DNA from: Piliocolobus tephrosceles
Taxonomy: Eukaryota; Chordata; Mammalia; Primates; Cercopithecidae
Direction: 5' to 3'
Assembly (NCBI RefSeq): GCF_002776525.5
Contig: NC_045437.1
Span: forward strand, 141,282,372-141,346,371
Length of the DNA: 64,000 nucleotides
Below, in pieces: positions 44,158-56,962 of this stretch. The translations under genes and the position numbers were made by a program. How positions within the stretch are numbered: position 1 is the stretch's first letter; the number at the start of each line of letters is the position of its first letter. The notes beneath the pieces are model-generated. The model was not told where the DNA came from. It did no database searches and worked only from the letters and a program-made list of their open reading frames with translations.

Positions 44158-45404
44158 CTGTGAGGTTCCAACAATTTCTTGTTGCTATCAGTAACTGCCT
44201 ATGTGTGGCAGCTTTCTGGCTTCTAAATGCTCTACCGCTTCTAATTTAAGGTTTGTTATAGTTGTTTCTAAAGTAAGAACAGTTAGGTTCTGCATGAGTG
44301 CTCTGCATTTAAAAACCTGAGCTTTAGCACCCAAGCTTTGTAATACCTTTTTTGTTTACTTCCTGGTCTTTGATGGGATTCTTAACATGGGACCTTGACA
44401 TCTAAGTGCTCTTCCTTTAACTGAGATTTGATCACCAAAGTTCAAACAGACCAAAGGAGAAGAAAGGAACTGAGTGCATCTGAGCTAAGCAGATGGAGAA
44501 TGAGGGGCTGCCAGTCCTGGCGGGTTTCTGCGACCTGAACGGATCTGGCAGGCAGCAGAGGCAGAGGAAGGGGAACCATGCGGCAAAGCACAACTTGCAC
44601 TGAACCTGCAAGAGTCTTTCCCTGGAGCTGAGCAGTTACCCTGTGCTGGACAGTTAATGCACATTATCTCACTTAATCTTTCAATGCCCTACAAAGGAGG
44701 AAATGGAGGCTCAAAGAAGTGAAGTTACTCAGCCATCAAGCAGTAAAGCCAGGCCTTGAACCCTGGCCTGTCTGGCCCCACACCTGAACACTCCATCAGA
44801 AGACTTCAGCCCAGCTCAGTGCAGCAGAGGCCAGGAGGCCAGGCTGGGGATGGGGGGAGGTGGGCAGATGTGAATACTGGGCTTCCTCTCACAGCCCTCC
44901 AATGGACGGCTCTGGGCCATGACTTCACGGGGCTCCTGATCTGGGGATACCTTCACCTGTGGGTGGAAACCCTCGCCGGGAGGCTGAAATTCCCACGTGA
45001 AGGCCCTCTCCCCACTGGGCCTGTTTGAACTTCAGAGCTTCAACTGTGACGATCTCATAGAAAAAAAAAAATAAACCACTGAAAGCAAATACCTGAATTA
45101 ACAGCAGGGATCTCATCCCAGAGAAAACCTGATATACATCATGGATGTAAGAAACTTTTCAGCCAGTGCTGGGCTCTTCCAGAACAATACAGAGCTCACC
45201 GCGAGAAGCTAGCTTCCAATCACAGTGAATACAGAGGTTTGATGACAGCTCCATCTATAATGCTAGAGAATTCAAACCACAGATATTTAAAACATCAGAG
45301 AATTTAAATCAGAGAGGTCACATGGGTATAAGGCATATGACAAGTGATTCTGCTGGGGCTCATATATACCACCGGGAGAGTAACCTCAATTTTTAGTAAG
45401 AAAG

Positions 45405-45560
45405 GACTCCTCCAGCGGGACTGTTGAAAATGCACATTCCCAGACCTCCCATCCAGAAAGTCTAATTTGGTAGGTCTGTCCCTGGATCCAGGAACTTGCA
45501 TTTTCACAAGTACTCCAAGTGATTCTGATGTGGGCAGTCCAAGGTTCAACCTCTGCAAAA
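45405..45560 (+). mobile_element. hAT-Charlie (MER5A-like) fragment, diverged
   Basis: 'acctcccatccagaaagtctaatttggtaggtct', 'ggaacttgcattttcacaagtactccaagtgattctgatg' resemble the central and right part of MER5A. Confidence 0.55.
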
Positions 45561-45734
45561 TACTCCACCAGAACAAATATGCTACAGAGGACATCTATGA
45601 ACATAAGGAATGTGAGAAAACCTCTCCAATTCCTTAAAACATTATAATTAGTTATCCTCTTCTGAAATAACTGAGAGTCAAGGTGGGAATAGGAGCCTCT
45701 GAAGATTATAAATAGCTGGAGTATGGAGTCTTGC

Positions 45735-45965
45735 TTAGAATAGTGCAGTGGCTAGGGCTTTGGGGTCGGACCCATGTATATTGGGATTCTTGCACTGCCA
45801 CTTCTGAGCTGTGTATTGATGGGTACATTAGAAATTTTGAGCCGTGGTTTTGTCATAGGCAAAATGAGAATAACAGGATCCCAACCACATAGGGTTGGAA
45901 AACTAGGTGAGTAATGCTTGTGAAGCACTTTGCATGGCACCATGCTTCGAATAAACATTCACTAA
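45735..45965 (+). repeat. MIR element
   Basis: 'gcagtggctagggctttggggtcggaccc', 'gagccgtggttttgtcataggcaaaatgagaataac' and 'gcatggcaccatgcttcgaataaa' in MIR order. Confidence 0.65.
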
Positions 45966-46324
45966 ATGATGGCCATACTGTATATTGTTTTGTCATTGTT
46001 GTTATTTTCTAATACTCTCCAGAACTATGCAGACTCCAAAGTATTGATCAGACAGCATTAGGAATAGATTTGCTATAGTTGTAACAAGCTCCATGAGGAC
46101 AGGGTCTGTGTCTCAATCAGTACACAGTAGATGCCCAGTGAACATTTACTCAATGAATCCAATATTTTGATGGCCTAGTCTAATCCTTTTATATTAAACA
46201 TGTAGCAAGTGAGTGTCCAAGAGGTTATTTAACTTAGTTATGGTCACACAACCAGTTGCAGGAAAAAGCATTTTGTGTTAAGTTCACACAACACTAACAC
46301 AAAGCTTGATGCTTAAGATAAGTC

Positions 46325-46520
46325 ATGGAAGAGTGGCTAAAAGCACAGGCTTGGACAATTTGGGCTCCCCTCCCAGCTCTGTCATTTTCTAGCTGTGGGC
46401 CTCTGGGGGAAATCTCTAAACTTTCCTAAGCTTCTGATTCTTCACCTGCGAACAGTGGGGGTGATCACAGTAGCTGCTTTCCAAGGTCATGGTGAAGATG
46501 AAATGAACTGATGTGTCTGG
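46325..46520 (+). repeat. MIR element
   Basis: 'agtggctaaaagcacaggcttggacaatttgggctcccctcccagctctgtcattttctagctgtgggcc' follows the 5' half of MIR. Confidence 0.7.
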
Positions 46521-48130
46521 TGCTCAGGCACTCGATGTCTGCTGTCTTCATTCATCTGTAACAATCCTGTGGAGTTTCAGTGCAGTGGTAGGCACAAAGG
46601 AGGAAGGTATGGTGACAAGAGGGCATGGTGGGACTCTGAAAGCCTCATCCTGTGAACTATTCATGGTTCTGGCCCTGACACTGAGCTTGGGATGGCTGTG
46701 GCACAAGGAGCTGGCGGAGCCCCTTCCCTCTGGGTGCTCACATTCCAAGGACCCCCTCCAGGCAAGATAAGGAGACAATATCTTCTAGACAGAGGGTAAT
46801 AACACAACCCAGGAATCCTGGGTCTCTGCTGTCCCTAGTCAGGAAAAATTTCGTTCCCAGTTCCCAAGCTGTCCCCCTCTCATGTCTTTGCTCTTGGCAG
46901 ACCGGGGCATCAGAACAGAACTGTCTTTATATCTCCAGTTTATTTAGAACCACGAATAAATTCCATCTATCTTGCTTGGTTTAGTTGAGTCTTAGGGAGG
47001 TACAGTGAATTCCAATGATGAGAAAAAGATACAACAGGAAGAAATGGACTAATCATTGTTTATAGGTTTTCAATCTTTTAAGTGAGACAGAGAGGCTCAG
47101 AAACCCAAGATGAGGGGTAATTATTCTGTGGATTGCGAAAAAGTTTTTCAAATAAATTTAGAAACCTATTTAAAATATATCTAAGATTAGACTGCTAAGT
47201 GCTTATTGTTCCTGGTGAGTACCCAACTAAGAGTAAGATCATTTTTCTATCTTCTCCTCACATGACTGAAATCAAAATAAGATGTTAGATAGCAGAAATT
47301 AAGCTACCAATAAAAAGTACTACCATTTGCTACCTGGTTCACATCCCTGATGCAGCCTGAGTGAAACCTTTAAGCAAGAGGCATTTATCGCAGCCAGTAA
47401 GGACACTAGCGCACAGAAGGTCAGATTTATTTAGAGATCGCAAAGATAATGAGTTCATAACAAAAGACAAGTAATTAAATTTCAGCAAGCCACAAGAATA
47501 ATAAACCCTGCATTGGCTCCTATCAAACTGGGCCCAGTGCTGGCACTTGGACTCATGATCTCATTCCTGTGTACCTTTCAGACTCTGGAATGTACAAAAA
47601 TGCTTGGAAACAGCTTGCAAATTACAAATTCATTAAATGCAAAGCAGTAGGAAAATATACAACTTATTTTTTCCCCACCTCACTATTTGACCAGCCTCTT
47701 TACAGAGATCACGAAGATAACTTATCCTTCTTTGTTTTCAAAGTCAGAGTAAATGCAACTAGCACCATTTAAAAACGGGGAAAAAAAACCACTGTGAGAC
47801 TGTGGTTTTATGAAGGGCCTACAATTTTTCTTTTGATTTGCTCAAATTTCCTTTCTTATGTAAAGGAAAATGACCCAATTTCCATCTCATAAAGGCTCCT
47901 GTTCTCGAGCAAGAACAAGTGCATTACTTTGAACATTTCTGACCATTATTTTAGAGAGAACTTTCTGCATACTGTGTTTTAACAAACCAGCATATTAGTG
48001 GGGTATGACCCACTGTACCAGCGGGGAGGCAAGTCACCCTGGAAAGAAAAGCAGTGTGCTGATCAGATGTGAGCTCAGTGCTTGGGTAGGGCAAAGGAAA
48101 GGAAGAGCAGCCTTTCCTGTGACTTTCAAA

Positions 48131-48472
48131 CCCTGCAGGCTTTTCTTTTCTTTCATTTCTTTCTTTTTTTTTTTTTTTGAGATGGAGTCTCGCTCTGTCA
48201 CCAGGCTGGAGTGTAGTGGCGCGATCTCGGCTCACTGCAATCTCCGCCTCCCGGGTTCAAGTGATTCTCCTGCCTCAGCCTCCTGAGTAGCTGGGACTAC
48301 AGGTGTGGGCCACCATGCCCAACTAATTTTTGTATTTTTAGTAGAGATGGGGTTTCACCATGTTGGCCAGGATGGTCTCGATCTCTTCACCTTGTGATCT
48401 GCCCACCTCAGCTTCCCAAAGTGTCGGGGTTACAGGCGTGAGGCACAGGGCATGGCCCCTGCAGGCTTTTCT
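48131..48472 (-). mobile_element. Alu element with 16-bp target-site duplication, sense to AFAP1L1
   Basis: The Alu spans about 48147-48456 and is bracketed by ccctgcaggcttttct at 48131-48146 and 48457-48472, an exact match. Confidence 0.94.
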
Positions 48473-48479
48473 AGGGACA

Positions 48480-48840
48480 CCTCCTTCCAGGCTCTCCTCA
48501 CACTCTGTTCCTCAGCCTCTTAACTCAGGGACTTTGATGAGCTATTCTTTTTGCCTATCAGAACTCCCTTCCCCTGTCAGCCAGTAACATCCTCTTTAGC
48601 TCTCCACTCCATCCTGATTTCCTCAGGTATACCTTCCTTGTCCTCTTCATTGCACCTACTCCTCCCGTTTTATGCCATGGTAGCATCAAGTATCTCTCCC
48701 TGTGGCACTTCACATGGTAAGATTTTGTATTTACTTACGTATTTTTTGATGATGGTCACTTTCCCCAACTTAAGCCTGAGCTCCTTGAGTACAGGAAGAT
48801 TGCCAGCTTTGGCTAGCGCCAAACACAGGGCGAATGTTTA
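48480..48840 (+). repeat. L2-type 3' fragment (diverged)
   Basis: 'ctccatcctgatttcctcaggtataccttccttgtcc' and 'gtatttacttacgta...ccttgagtacaggaagattgcc' resemble an L2 3' end. Confidence 0.5.
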
Positions 48841-49189
48841 AGTATATACGGAACAATAAATTCTTGGAGCAAACTTTATTTTCTTTTAAGAATTGATAAA
48901 GTCTAACAGCTAGTTAGTGTGATTTTAAAACCATGTCTGGCCTTACAGTGGCTCAGTATGGTAAAGAGATGTTTGAAAAAAAAAAAAAAAAAATCAAGCA
49001 ACAAAAAGTACCCCCAGTATTTAAAAGGAAGTAGAAGCCCAATTTTTCACTTGGCTAGGCTCCCAAATGCTCTATTTTGTTGAACTTGTATCCCTCACAT
49101 GAATACGGTTGCCAATTTATTTAGTGATGCACATTTTGTAGTTGGTGGATTTTAATTCTAACATATACATTGAGAAATAATGATAACAG

Positions 49190-49425
49190 ACATTGAGCAA
49201 CCTAAACCACCTGAGTTTAATTCCTGTTCCCCAATTTCCAAACTGTGTACCCCTGGGGCACTCACGTTAACAACCTGTGCCTCATGTACACCGTCAGTAA
49301 CGTGAGCATATCTACCTCACCAGTGGGAACAGGCCCCGACACATGTAAATGTGCCTGGAACAGAGTCTGGCACATAGTAAGCTCTCAGTAAATGTTAGCT
49401 ATCTCCATTACTCTTCCATTACTCC
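49190..49425 (+). repeat. MIR element
   Basis: 'gagtttaattcctgttccccaatttccaaactgtgtacccctggggcac' and 'gtgcctggaacagagtctggcacatagtaagctctcagtaaatgtt' mark the two ends. Confidence 0.7.
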
Positions 49426-49468
49426 TATAAGACATATTCTGCTTTAAGTGATTTACATGTATTATTTA

Positions 49469-49788
49469 CATAAATTAAGTTTATTTATTTATTTTTTTTG
49501 AGACGGAGGCTCTGTTGCCCAGGCTGGAGTGTAATGGCCTGATCTTGGCTCACTGCAACCTCCGCTTCCTGGGTTCAAGCAATTCTCCTGCCTCAGCCTC
49601 CCAAGTAGCTGGGACTACAGGTGCGTGCCACCACGCCTGGATAAGTTTTTGTATTTTTAGTAGAGACAGGGTTTCATCATGTTAGCCAGGATTGTCTCAA
49701 TCTCCTGACCCCGTGATCTGCCTGCCTTGGCCTCCCGAAGTGCTGGGATTACAGGCGTGAGCCACTGTGCCTGGCCCATAAATTAAGT
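49469..49788 (-). mobile_element. Alu element with 12-bp target-site duplication, sense to AFAP1L1
   Basis: The Alu spans about 49490-49776, with cataaattaagt repeated at 49469-49480 and 49777-49788. Confidence 0.93.
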
Positions 49789-50504
49789 CTTACAATAAGG
49801 TGGATTAGCCCCATTTACACATGTGGAAACTGAGGATGCTAGAATGAGAATACTGGAGGATTTAGTTGTTATGCCTCCCCCAGTTTTCCTTCAGGATGCT
49901 TCTTCTGTCTATGTCCACATCTGGGTTTACTCTGCAGAGAGGTCACCAGCTCCTCAGGTGAGGCTGGCAGAACTGCCCTTCACTTCCTGGGTTGAGAAAT
50001 CTGTCCTTCCCCTGCCCACAGACTCTTCCAAATTGTTGCAAATCTACCCAGCTGGGGCCATCAGGACATCTCCCTTCCTTCCTCTGAATTTACAAGCACT
50101 TCTCTGAGTCCAAGTGAAGGCCAAACAGTGGGCAGAATGTAGAAGGAGATGGCGCTGGTTGGACTTGCATTGTTTATCACTAAGACAAACACTTCCTGTT
50201 GTCCCAGCTTGGATAGGGAAGCCCACTGTACATGCAGGCTGGAAAAGAATGACAAAGGGACAGAAAAAAAAAAAAAAAAAAAAACCCAGCTGCAAAGCCA
50301 AGGCCTCAGTCTTAGTGCTTTCCAAGAGTTAAATATAGCCCCTGTGTGAGGGAGGGCAGGGGTAGTGAGGTCACCTTGGAAGACTTTTGTGTGTGTTAAT
50401 TACAGCGATTGCAGGAAACTGAATATCCTCTTATGCTGAAGAGAATAGTACAAATTTGACTCCACAGGATAGAAACACAGAAACATTCATGAAGAAGAGA
50501 GAAG

Positions 50505-50725
50505 GCAAAAAACAGTGGGAAGAATTTGGGACTTGGTGGACTTAGTTTGGGCTCTAACTCCTCCCATTTGCCAGTATGTAATTTCGGGTGAGTTATTTAA
50601 CCCCCTGAGAATCATTTTCCTCGTCTGTAAGAAGGGGCTTAGAAAGCCCATGAACAGGTTTGTGTGAGGCGGGAATGTGGAATGGCTGGGAAAAGGCTGG
50701 TAAATCGTAGGGATTATTGTTAGAG
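50505..50725 (+). repeat. MIR element
   Basis: 'gggacttggtggacttagtttgggctctaactcc', 'gggtgagttatttaacccc' and 'attttcctcgtctgtaag' follow MIR, diverged. Confidence 0.6.
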
Positions 50726-51847
50726 ACGGTAGAGTGCCATTCTTTGACGCACAGTTATTTCAGGAAGAGAGGGTGGTCATGGGGAGTTTCTGGGAGCCAC
50801 TCTTCCCAAGAATCAGGCTAGGATGACAGGCTCAGGGAAGCCCCGCATCCTCAAAGGCCTTCCTCGCATCAGCTCTGCCCAGGTTCCCGTCCTCCACCAG
50901 GAGGGCTGTCACTTGGGGCACTTTGTTTCTCAGCTCTGGGCCTCCACGGAAGCCATAGCTTCTTCTCCCCAAGCCATTTCCAGACCACACAGGAGGGAGT
51001 GGGGGAAGGCCACCCGCTTCTGAGGAAACAGCTTTTGGCTGTGGGACTGGGCTCTCCCAGAATTGTTCCTTTGTCTGCGGATTCCTCCCTGTTGAGCTCA
51101 CAAAGGAAATGGGTCCAGGAGGAAGTGGAAAACTGTGACACACGCGCACTCCTCACACAAGATGGCAGCTGTTTCCGCATCCAGCGTCCTGCACCGTCTC
51201 CTCCACCAATGGCGTGGGGAAGCAGCGTAGTCCCAGGGAGTAATCTGGGATGCCTGATGGTAAAAGCAGGTAGTATTTTCAAGCGCTGAAGTGATGTTCC
51301 AGATGTTGTGCTAAGCATTTTGCATGGATTACCTCACTCCTCATAATGACCCTGTGAGGTAGGTTCTGTTTTCGCCTGTTTACACATGAGCCAAGGGAGG
51401 CTCAGAGAGGCACAGTCATTTGTCTAAAGGCACGCAGCTGGCAGGCCAAGATTCAAACCTAGATCTCACTCCAGAGCCTAAGCTTTCAATCGCAGCACTA
51501 GCGTACCTTCTGGCCTTCCTCTCATAGGCGTCTCCTACCTACAGACCTTGCTGGAGCCAGTAGTAAGCTCCCCTGACCATTCCCCAATTGCTGTTCATTC
51601 ACCAGATCGGATATCTGGCCTGAGGCCTAGTGGGACTGGGGATTTCTGCTTTTGAGACGTCTGAGTTTGGGGACCCATCTCACCAATCTCTCTGGGCTGA
51701 CAGAAAAGCCTCTGACTAGGGGTATGTGGGTTATGTAATCAATAGTAATAAAGCTATATAATAATAACAGCCAACATGTATTGAACACTTCCTATATGAT
51801 GAGTACTGTGCCTTGCACTTTTTCTTCTTTTAAAAATACGACCTCAT

Positions 51848-52156
51848 GGCCAGGTGAGGTGGCTCACACCTGTAATCCCAGCACTTTGGGAGGCTGAGGT
51901 GGGCGGATCACTTGAGGTCAGGTGATTGAGACCAGCCTAGCTAACATGTACTAAAAATACCAAACAAACAAACAAACAAACAACTCCACATGCCTGTAGT
52001 CCCAGCTACTTGGGAGGCTGAGGCAGAGAGTTGCTTGAACCCAGAAGGCAGAGGCTGCAGTGAGCCAAGATTGCACCCCTGCACTCCAGCCTGGGAGACA
52101 GAGTGAGATTCCATCTCAAATAAATAAATTAATTAATTAAAAAAATAAAAATAAAA
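51848..52156 (+). mobile_element. Alu (deleted in the middle), antisense to AFAP1L1
   Basis: 'ggccaggtgaggtggctcacacc' start; the arm junction is replaced by a (CAAA)n stretch at 51960-51983; the tail is a taaataaattaattaa-type repeat. Confidence 0.9.
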
Positions 52157-52229
52157 CCTCAGGTGGACAAAAATTAATCCGAATCCTTGCTTCATAAGAT
52201 ACTCATTATTGGCCCATGCATGCCACATT

Positions 52230-52620
52230 TTTAGTTATTTATTTATGTAGTTATTTTTGATAATGGAGTAAGCACACACGAACCTACCATTCAAAGCAAA
52301 AGCTAGGATCTTGACAATATCTTACACCTAACTTTATGATCGCGCCCTCCTGCCTCCCCTGCCCAATCTATCATCCTGAATGCTGCATTCACCATGTCCT
52401 TGCTTTCCCCTGTATATAGTTTTAGTACAACCAGATGTACTCCTGAAAATATTATTTTAAATTTTTAGTTTAAAAATGTATTAAAAGAATATAGTGCTAT
52501 AGGTAACCTTTTTTGACTTTTTTCTTTACTATTAAGCTGCTAAGATTTATCCATATTGCTGCTTGTTATCGTGTTCATTCATTTTGACTGTTACATGCCA
52601 TTGTGGGAATATTCTCTGTG
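52230..52620 (+). mobile_element. old L1 3' UTR-like fragment
   Basis: 'atcctgaatgctgcattcaccatgtccttgctttcccctgtatatagttt' and 'gatttatccatattgctgcttgttatcgtgttcattcattttgactg' resemble the 3' UTR of old L1M elements; assignment is tentative. Confidence 0.45.
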
Positions 52621-52794
52621 CCTAACACTCAGTGCCTATTACCTCATTTGCTCTTTGCAACAACCCTATATGGTGGGAACTCTCATCCCAGTCTTACTGA
52701 CAGGAAACTGAGGCCTAGCAAGGTTAAACTTGCCAGAGGCCACAGGAGCCAGGGTTGGAAACTTTCCACATCCCACAGTGCACTGTGTTTTGGT

Positions 52795-53050
52795 GCTCTG
52801 GAGAAAACACAGGCACTGGAGCCAGAATCTCAGGGCTCAAGCCCCAGCTCCACACTTACTGGTTGTGTGACCTTGGGCAAGTCGCTGTGTGTCTCTGAGC
52901 CTCAATTTCCTCAACATCAAAGTGGGGTGGTCATAACTGCCCTGCCTACCTCTACAGACCTTTTGTGAGACTCAAGGCTGATGATGCTGGTGAGAAGCAG
53001 GAGCACCCTGTATACTGAAGTTTTGTAAATTGGTAAATTGTGATTAATAT
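52795..53050 (+). repeat. MIR element
   Basis: 'aggcactggagccagaatctcagggctcaagccccagctccacacttactggttgtgtgaccttgggcaagtc' is an especially well-preserved MIR, followed by 'gagcctcaatttcctcaacatcaaagtgggg'. Confidence 0.8.
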
Positions 53051-56000
53051 AAATGTGCCATCCTCTTACCTCCCACTTCCAATCAAACAACATCTGGAAT
53101 TCAGAAGAGACTGAATAGCACCTTAGTCAGAAAGGCAAAGGATTAGGTGGACAATTGGCTTGCAGAAACCTCAGTGTGATCAAGAAATCAGAAAATCATC
53201 AACAGATGCCACAGGCTACACTAATAGGAGTATGTGGTTGGCTTTGTTCTATTCAATAGAGTTTAAAAATTATTTTTTACTATTTCTGACCTATTTGCAA
53301 TATCTGAGACCCTACCCTGGTGCGGTTTGTTTGTGGTATTTCCTCTGCATAACCTGTTCTCCAACTGCTACCTCTTGGTTTAGAAGCCACTTCCTCCAGG
53401 AGGCTGATCCAGCCTTCCTGGACAGGGGAGGTTCCCCTGTTGTATGCGCCAGAGTAGATGACTTGTTTGATGTCCTTCTCCACTAAACTGTGAATCCATG
53501 AGGACTGAGATGATGCCTGACTTCGTATCTGCCCAGTGTTCAGCACAGTAATGGGTACAGAGCAGGTGCACTAAGGAGGGGCTAAGCGACAACCTGGAAT
53601 TCACAGGAAGGACCACAGACTAGGGAGGCCTCATGAATTCTGCCTTTGACAGATGTCTCCAAGAACAGAAGGGCTCTTGGGGAGTGGGAGAAGAGAAGGG
53701 GTGGAGCAGATGTGCTCCCTGGGGGAACTGGGGCTTTGGGGGAGCAGAAATGGACCAGGAGTGACAGTTCCAAGACCACAATATTAGGTTTACTGTATAG
53801 AGTAACTTTCCAGCAATCTGAACTAAGAGAGGCAGATAGGTATCCCGTTCAAGAGGGATAGAGCCCAGGTGGGACAGTCCCCCATCAGGAAGGCTAGGGA
53901 GGAATCAGTACACTGGGTAGCTGTGGCATTGTGAACCCAGGTGAGACGTACCCAACATCAAACCTGGGATTTGGCTTCCCTCACCCAGGCAGGTTTCATC
54001 ATTTCACCAAGCCTGTTTTCTCAATGTAAGACAGAGATAATAAGAGTGGTTACCTCAAAGGGTTGTGGCAAGAAGAAAGGGAGACAATGTATGAAGACTG
54101 TATGCATCAAGCCAGGTACATATGAATCATGCTTGTAAGGGTTCATTATGATTACTAATGTTGCTGCGGTTGTCAGTGATGAAAGGAAATCAACCAGACC
54201 AGGGCCTAGACTAGATATTCTAGGTGGGAGGCTGAAAGTTGAGCTCAGATGGCCACTCTGACTGTCTGCCCAGGTAGGAAGTCTTCCCCCCTTTGCTTCC
54301 CTCTTACCTGCAGAAACCATTCAGTGTTAAACCTGGATTTGGTTCTGGGCCAGCCCCCCATGAACCTTCCCCACAGGAATCCACCCCGAATAGGCTCTAG
54401 GAGACCCTGGGGTGATTCCTGCCTCCATCATTGGGGTTGAGGATCCAAGAAAACGTTGATCAAAAGTCATGGAAATGGATGTTTTGAGTTTTGAAATGCC
54501 CCAAATATCTCTCTGCTTCTGCATTAAACTAACAATCATGTATAATTAACCTAACTCAAAGTGGAAGAGTTTAAAGTTTTATGTATTTCTGCTTTTAAAC
54601 ATCAAGGTCTTATAGTCTGCTGCTCACTTGAGATATTTGCTGTATCTCCTAACTGGCCACCTCTTTCCAATCTCTCCCTTTCCATTCTAATGTGAGCTCA
54701 CTGCTGGCTTTAATAATTTCCCCAAATTGCAACACATCATAATCTCTTCCTGCTCACAACTCATCCACTGCTCCCCAGGGCCCAGGACACCAGTTTTCCT
54801 TTGTGACACAGATGATGAAAGATCCTCACGTGTTCCATGCACTCCCTGTGGCTTATCCCCAATGTCTCCGTAACACCATCCCTTTGCAGGATGGGCAGGC
54901 AAGGAGCGAGAGTGAAAGTGTCAGAGAGATAACTTGGATAACTTTCTAATTTATTAAGAAAAGCAGTTATTTCTAAACCTGAGTTTTAGGCATTTGCTTT
55001 CTTTTTTCAAAAAGTTGACTGCTTCTTATGTGCTGAGTGCTTTTACTATATGAATCCAATGATCCCTCATTGTAGATAGGAGACTGTTATCTCCATTTTA
55101 GTTGAAGAGACAAACTCAGGGGGTTAAACGAAAGGAGTAGAGCCAGGATTCAAACCCTAGGCAATTTGATACCACGGCCAGAGACCTCAGTTCTCGTACT
55201 CTCCTGTCTCTATTATTAGTTACAGATTGCAAGCCACACAACCTCTAAAGACAGGGACACACCCAGTTAGCGACTGGGAGAATATGGCCCTACTCTTTGG
55301 AAGGACATGGAGGCCCCTTTTCACCTCCACCTGCTCTTCTGGGCTCTTGGCATGCTGCCCCGCTTTGCTTTCTGAGTATGCTTCTGGGCTCTTCTTTCTA
55401 TGATTTTCTCCATCTGGAATGCCATCTCTGCAGTACTCCTGGCTAGGAAGTGTCCCTTGAAACTTCTGGTCCTTTATATATTCTCTCTGATGGACACTGA
55501 CTAGATATGACCTCATGTTCCAGGCATCGGTGACCAAGTTTCACTTTCTCTGCCACACTGGGAGAGAAACCTGGGCTTCCTCTCTGGAACCTCTGAGAGC
55601 TGCACCTGGTTGCTGGCTGGAAGTGAGGAAAAGCCATCAGGCTCTCTGGCTTCCTGGCACACTTCCAGCTTCCAGGAGATCAGTTTTCTTTTTGGGCCAA
55701 GTGGAGCTAAAAAAATCCCCCTTGGTTTTGCATCAGCAGGATCTGCTTTCAGCAAACCCTCCAACAAGAATGGGCAGGAAGAGTAAATATTTATTCTACA
55801 AATGAATAAATCTGGTTCCATCTTCAAAAGAAAGTCTTAGTATAAATTATCATAATTTCTCCATTCTAAGATACCACTGATTTGAAGATATGTTCATATT
55901 GAACAACAGCTTTTTGAAAAAAAAAGGGAACAAAACAAATACATGAAGATGTCAATTGTAAGGTATATTCTGAGTTTTTAAAAAAATATATCTTTGTATC

Positions 56001-56741
56001 AATGCAATAAACATATATATGGTTTAATTTAATTTTTATTTTCTTCTTTTGGCTTTGGTGCTGTCAGAAAAAAAAAAAATTCTCTAAAACTTTGACTAGG
56101 CCACGGTGAAACGTGGGTAGATATCAACAATGTGTCCCGGCCAAGTCCCACCCCTGAACCAGGTGGGCTCCAGGTCAGCAAGGACACTCCCTGGTCACCG
56201 TGCACTAATGGCAGCCCTAAGGCCCTGCAAAGCCAATGGACAGGCTTTCTTCCCAGCAGAAATATGTCTCTGTTCTGCTGATACCTGGTAACCACATTAG
56301 TGACATGTGGAAAGCCAAATGGGAACCCGTCAGGTGACTGTAGGCAAGCCACTACTCCTTGTACCTGTTTCCCCAGTTGGAGAATGAATGAGATAGGATT
56401 AGATAAGTGGTTTCCTAATGCTCTTCTGCTGAAGCCTATGGGATCTGCATAGCTTCCTTAGGTACTGCCCCGGGAGTAAGAGGGATGGAATGGGCTTCTC
56501 ATTCCCACTTCACCCATAGCAGCTCTGTTGCTTAAGATTTTGTTTGCAAAATGTTTCTGAGGCCAAAAGTAGTTTGAAAAACACTGGTAAATGGCATTCC
56601 GGGGTCCTCCCAACATTGCTCTTGAATATACACTCTCGTATGGTTTAAGGACAGTGCTTCATTCCTTGGTTTGGACACACCCTCAGAATCCTTCTCACCA
56701 CAATGCTCCAGGGAGACACTCCCAATCTCTCTACAGCCTAA

Positions 56742-56962
56742 TCCAGGTGTTGGCCAACTTCTTCTGTAAGGGACAAGATACTACATATTTTAGGCTCTTT
56801 TGGCCTCTGTTTCAACTACCTAGCTCTGTCCTTATAGTGAGAAAGTAGCCATAGACAATATATAATGAACAGGTGTGGCTGTGTTCCAAGAAAATTTTCT
56901 TTACAAAGACAGGTGGCAGGCCAGATTTTGCCCTTGGGATGAGGTCTGCTGGTCCCTGCACT
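56742..56962 (-). mobile_element. DNA-transposon-type MER element, second copy
   Basis: 'gtgttggccaacttcttctgtaaggg', 'tagccatagacaatatataatgaacaggtgtggctgtgttcc' and 'ggcaggccagattttgcccttggg' form the reverse of the element at 1607-2262. Confidence 0.6.

Noticed and set aside
51160..51240. possible alternative first exon or CpG-rich promoter
   Set aside because: Only a handful of CpGs, no donor in the needed phase after an ATG encoding a start like MDRGQ, and no extended GC-rich context.
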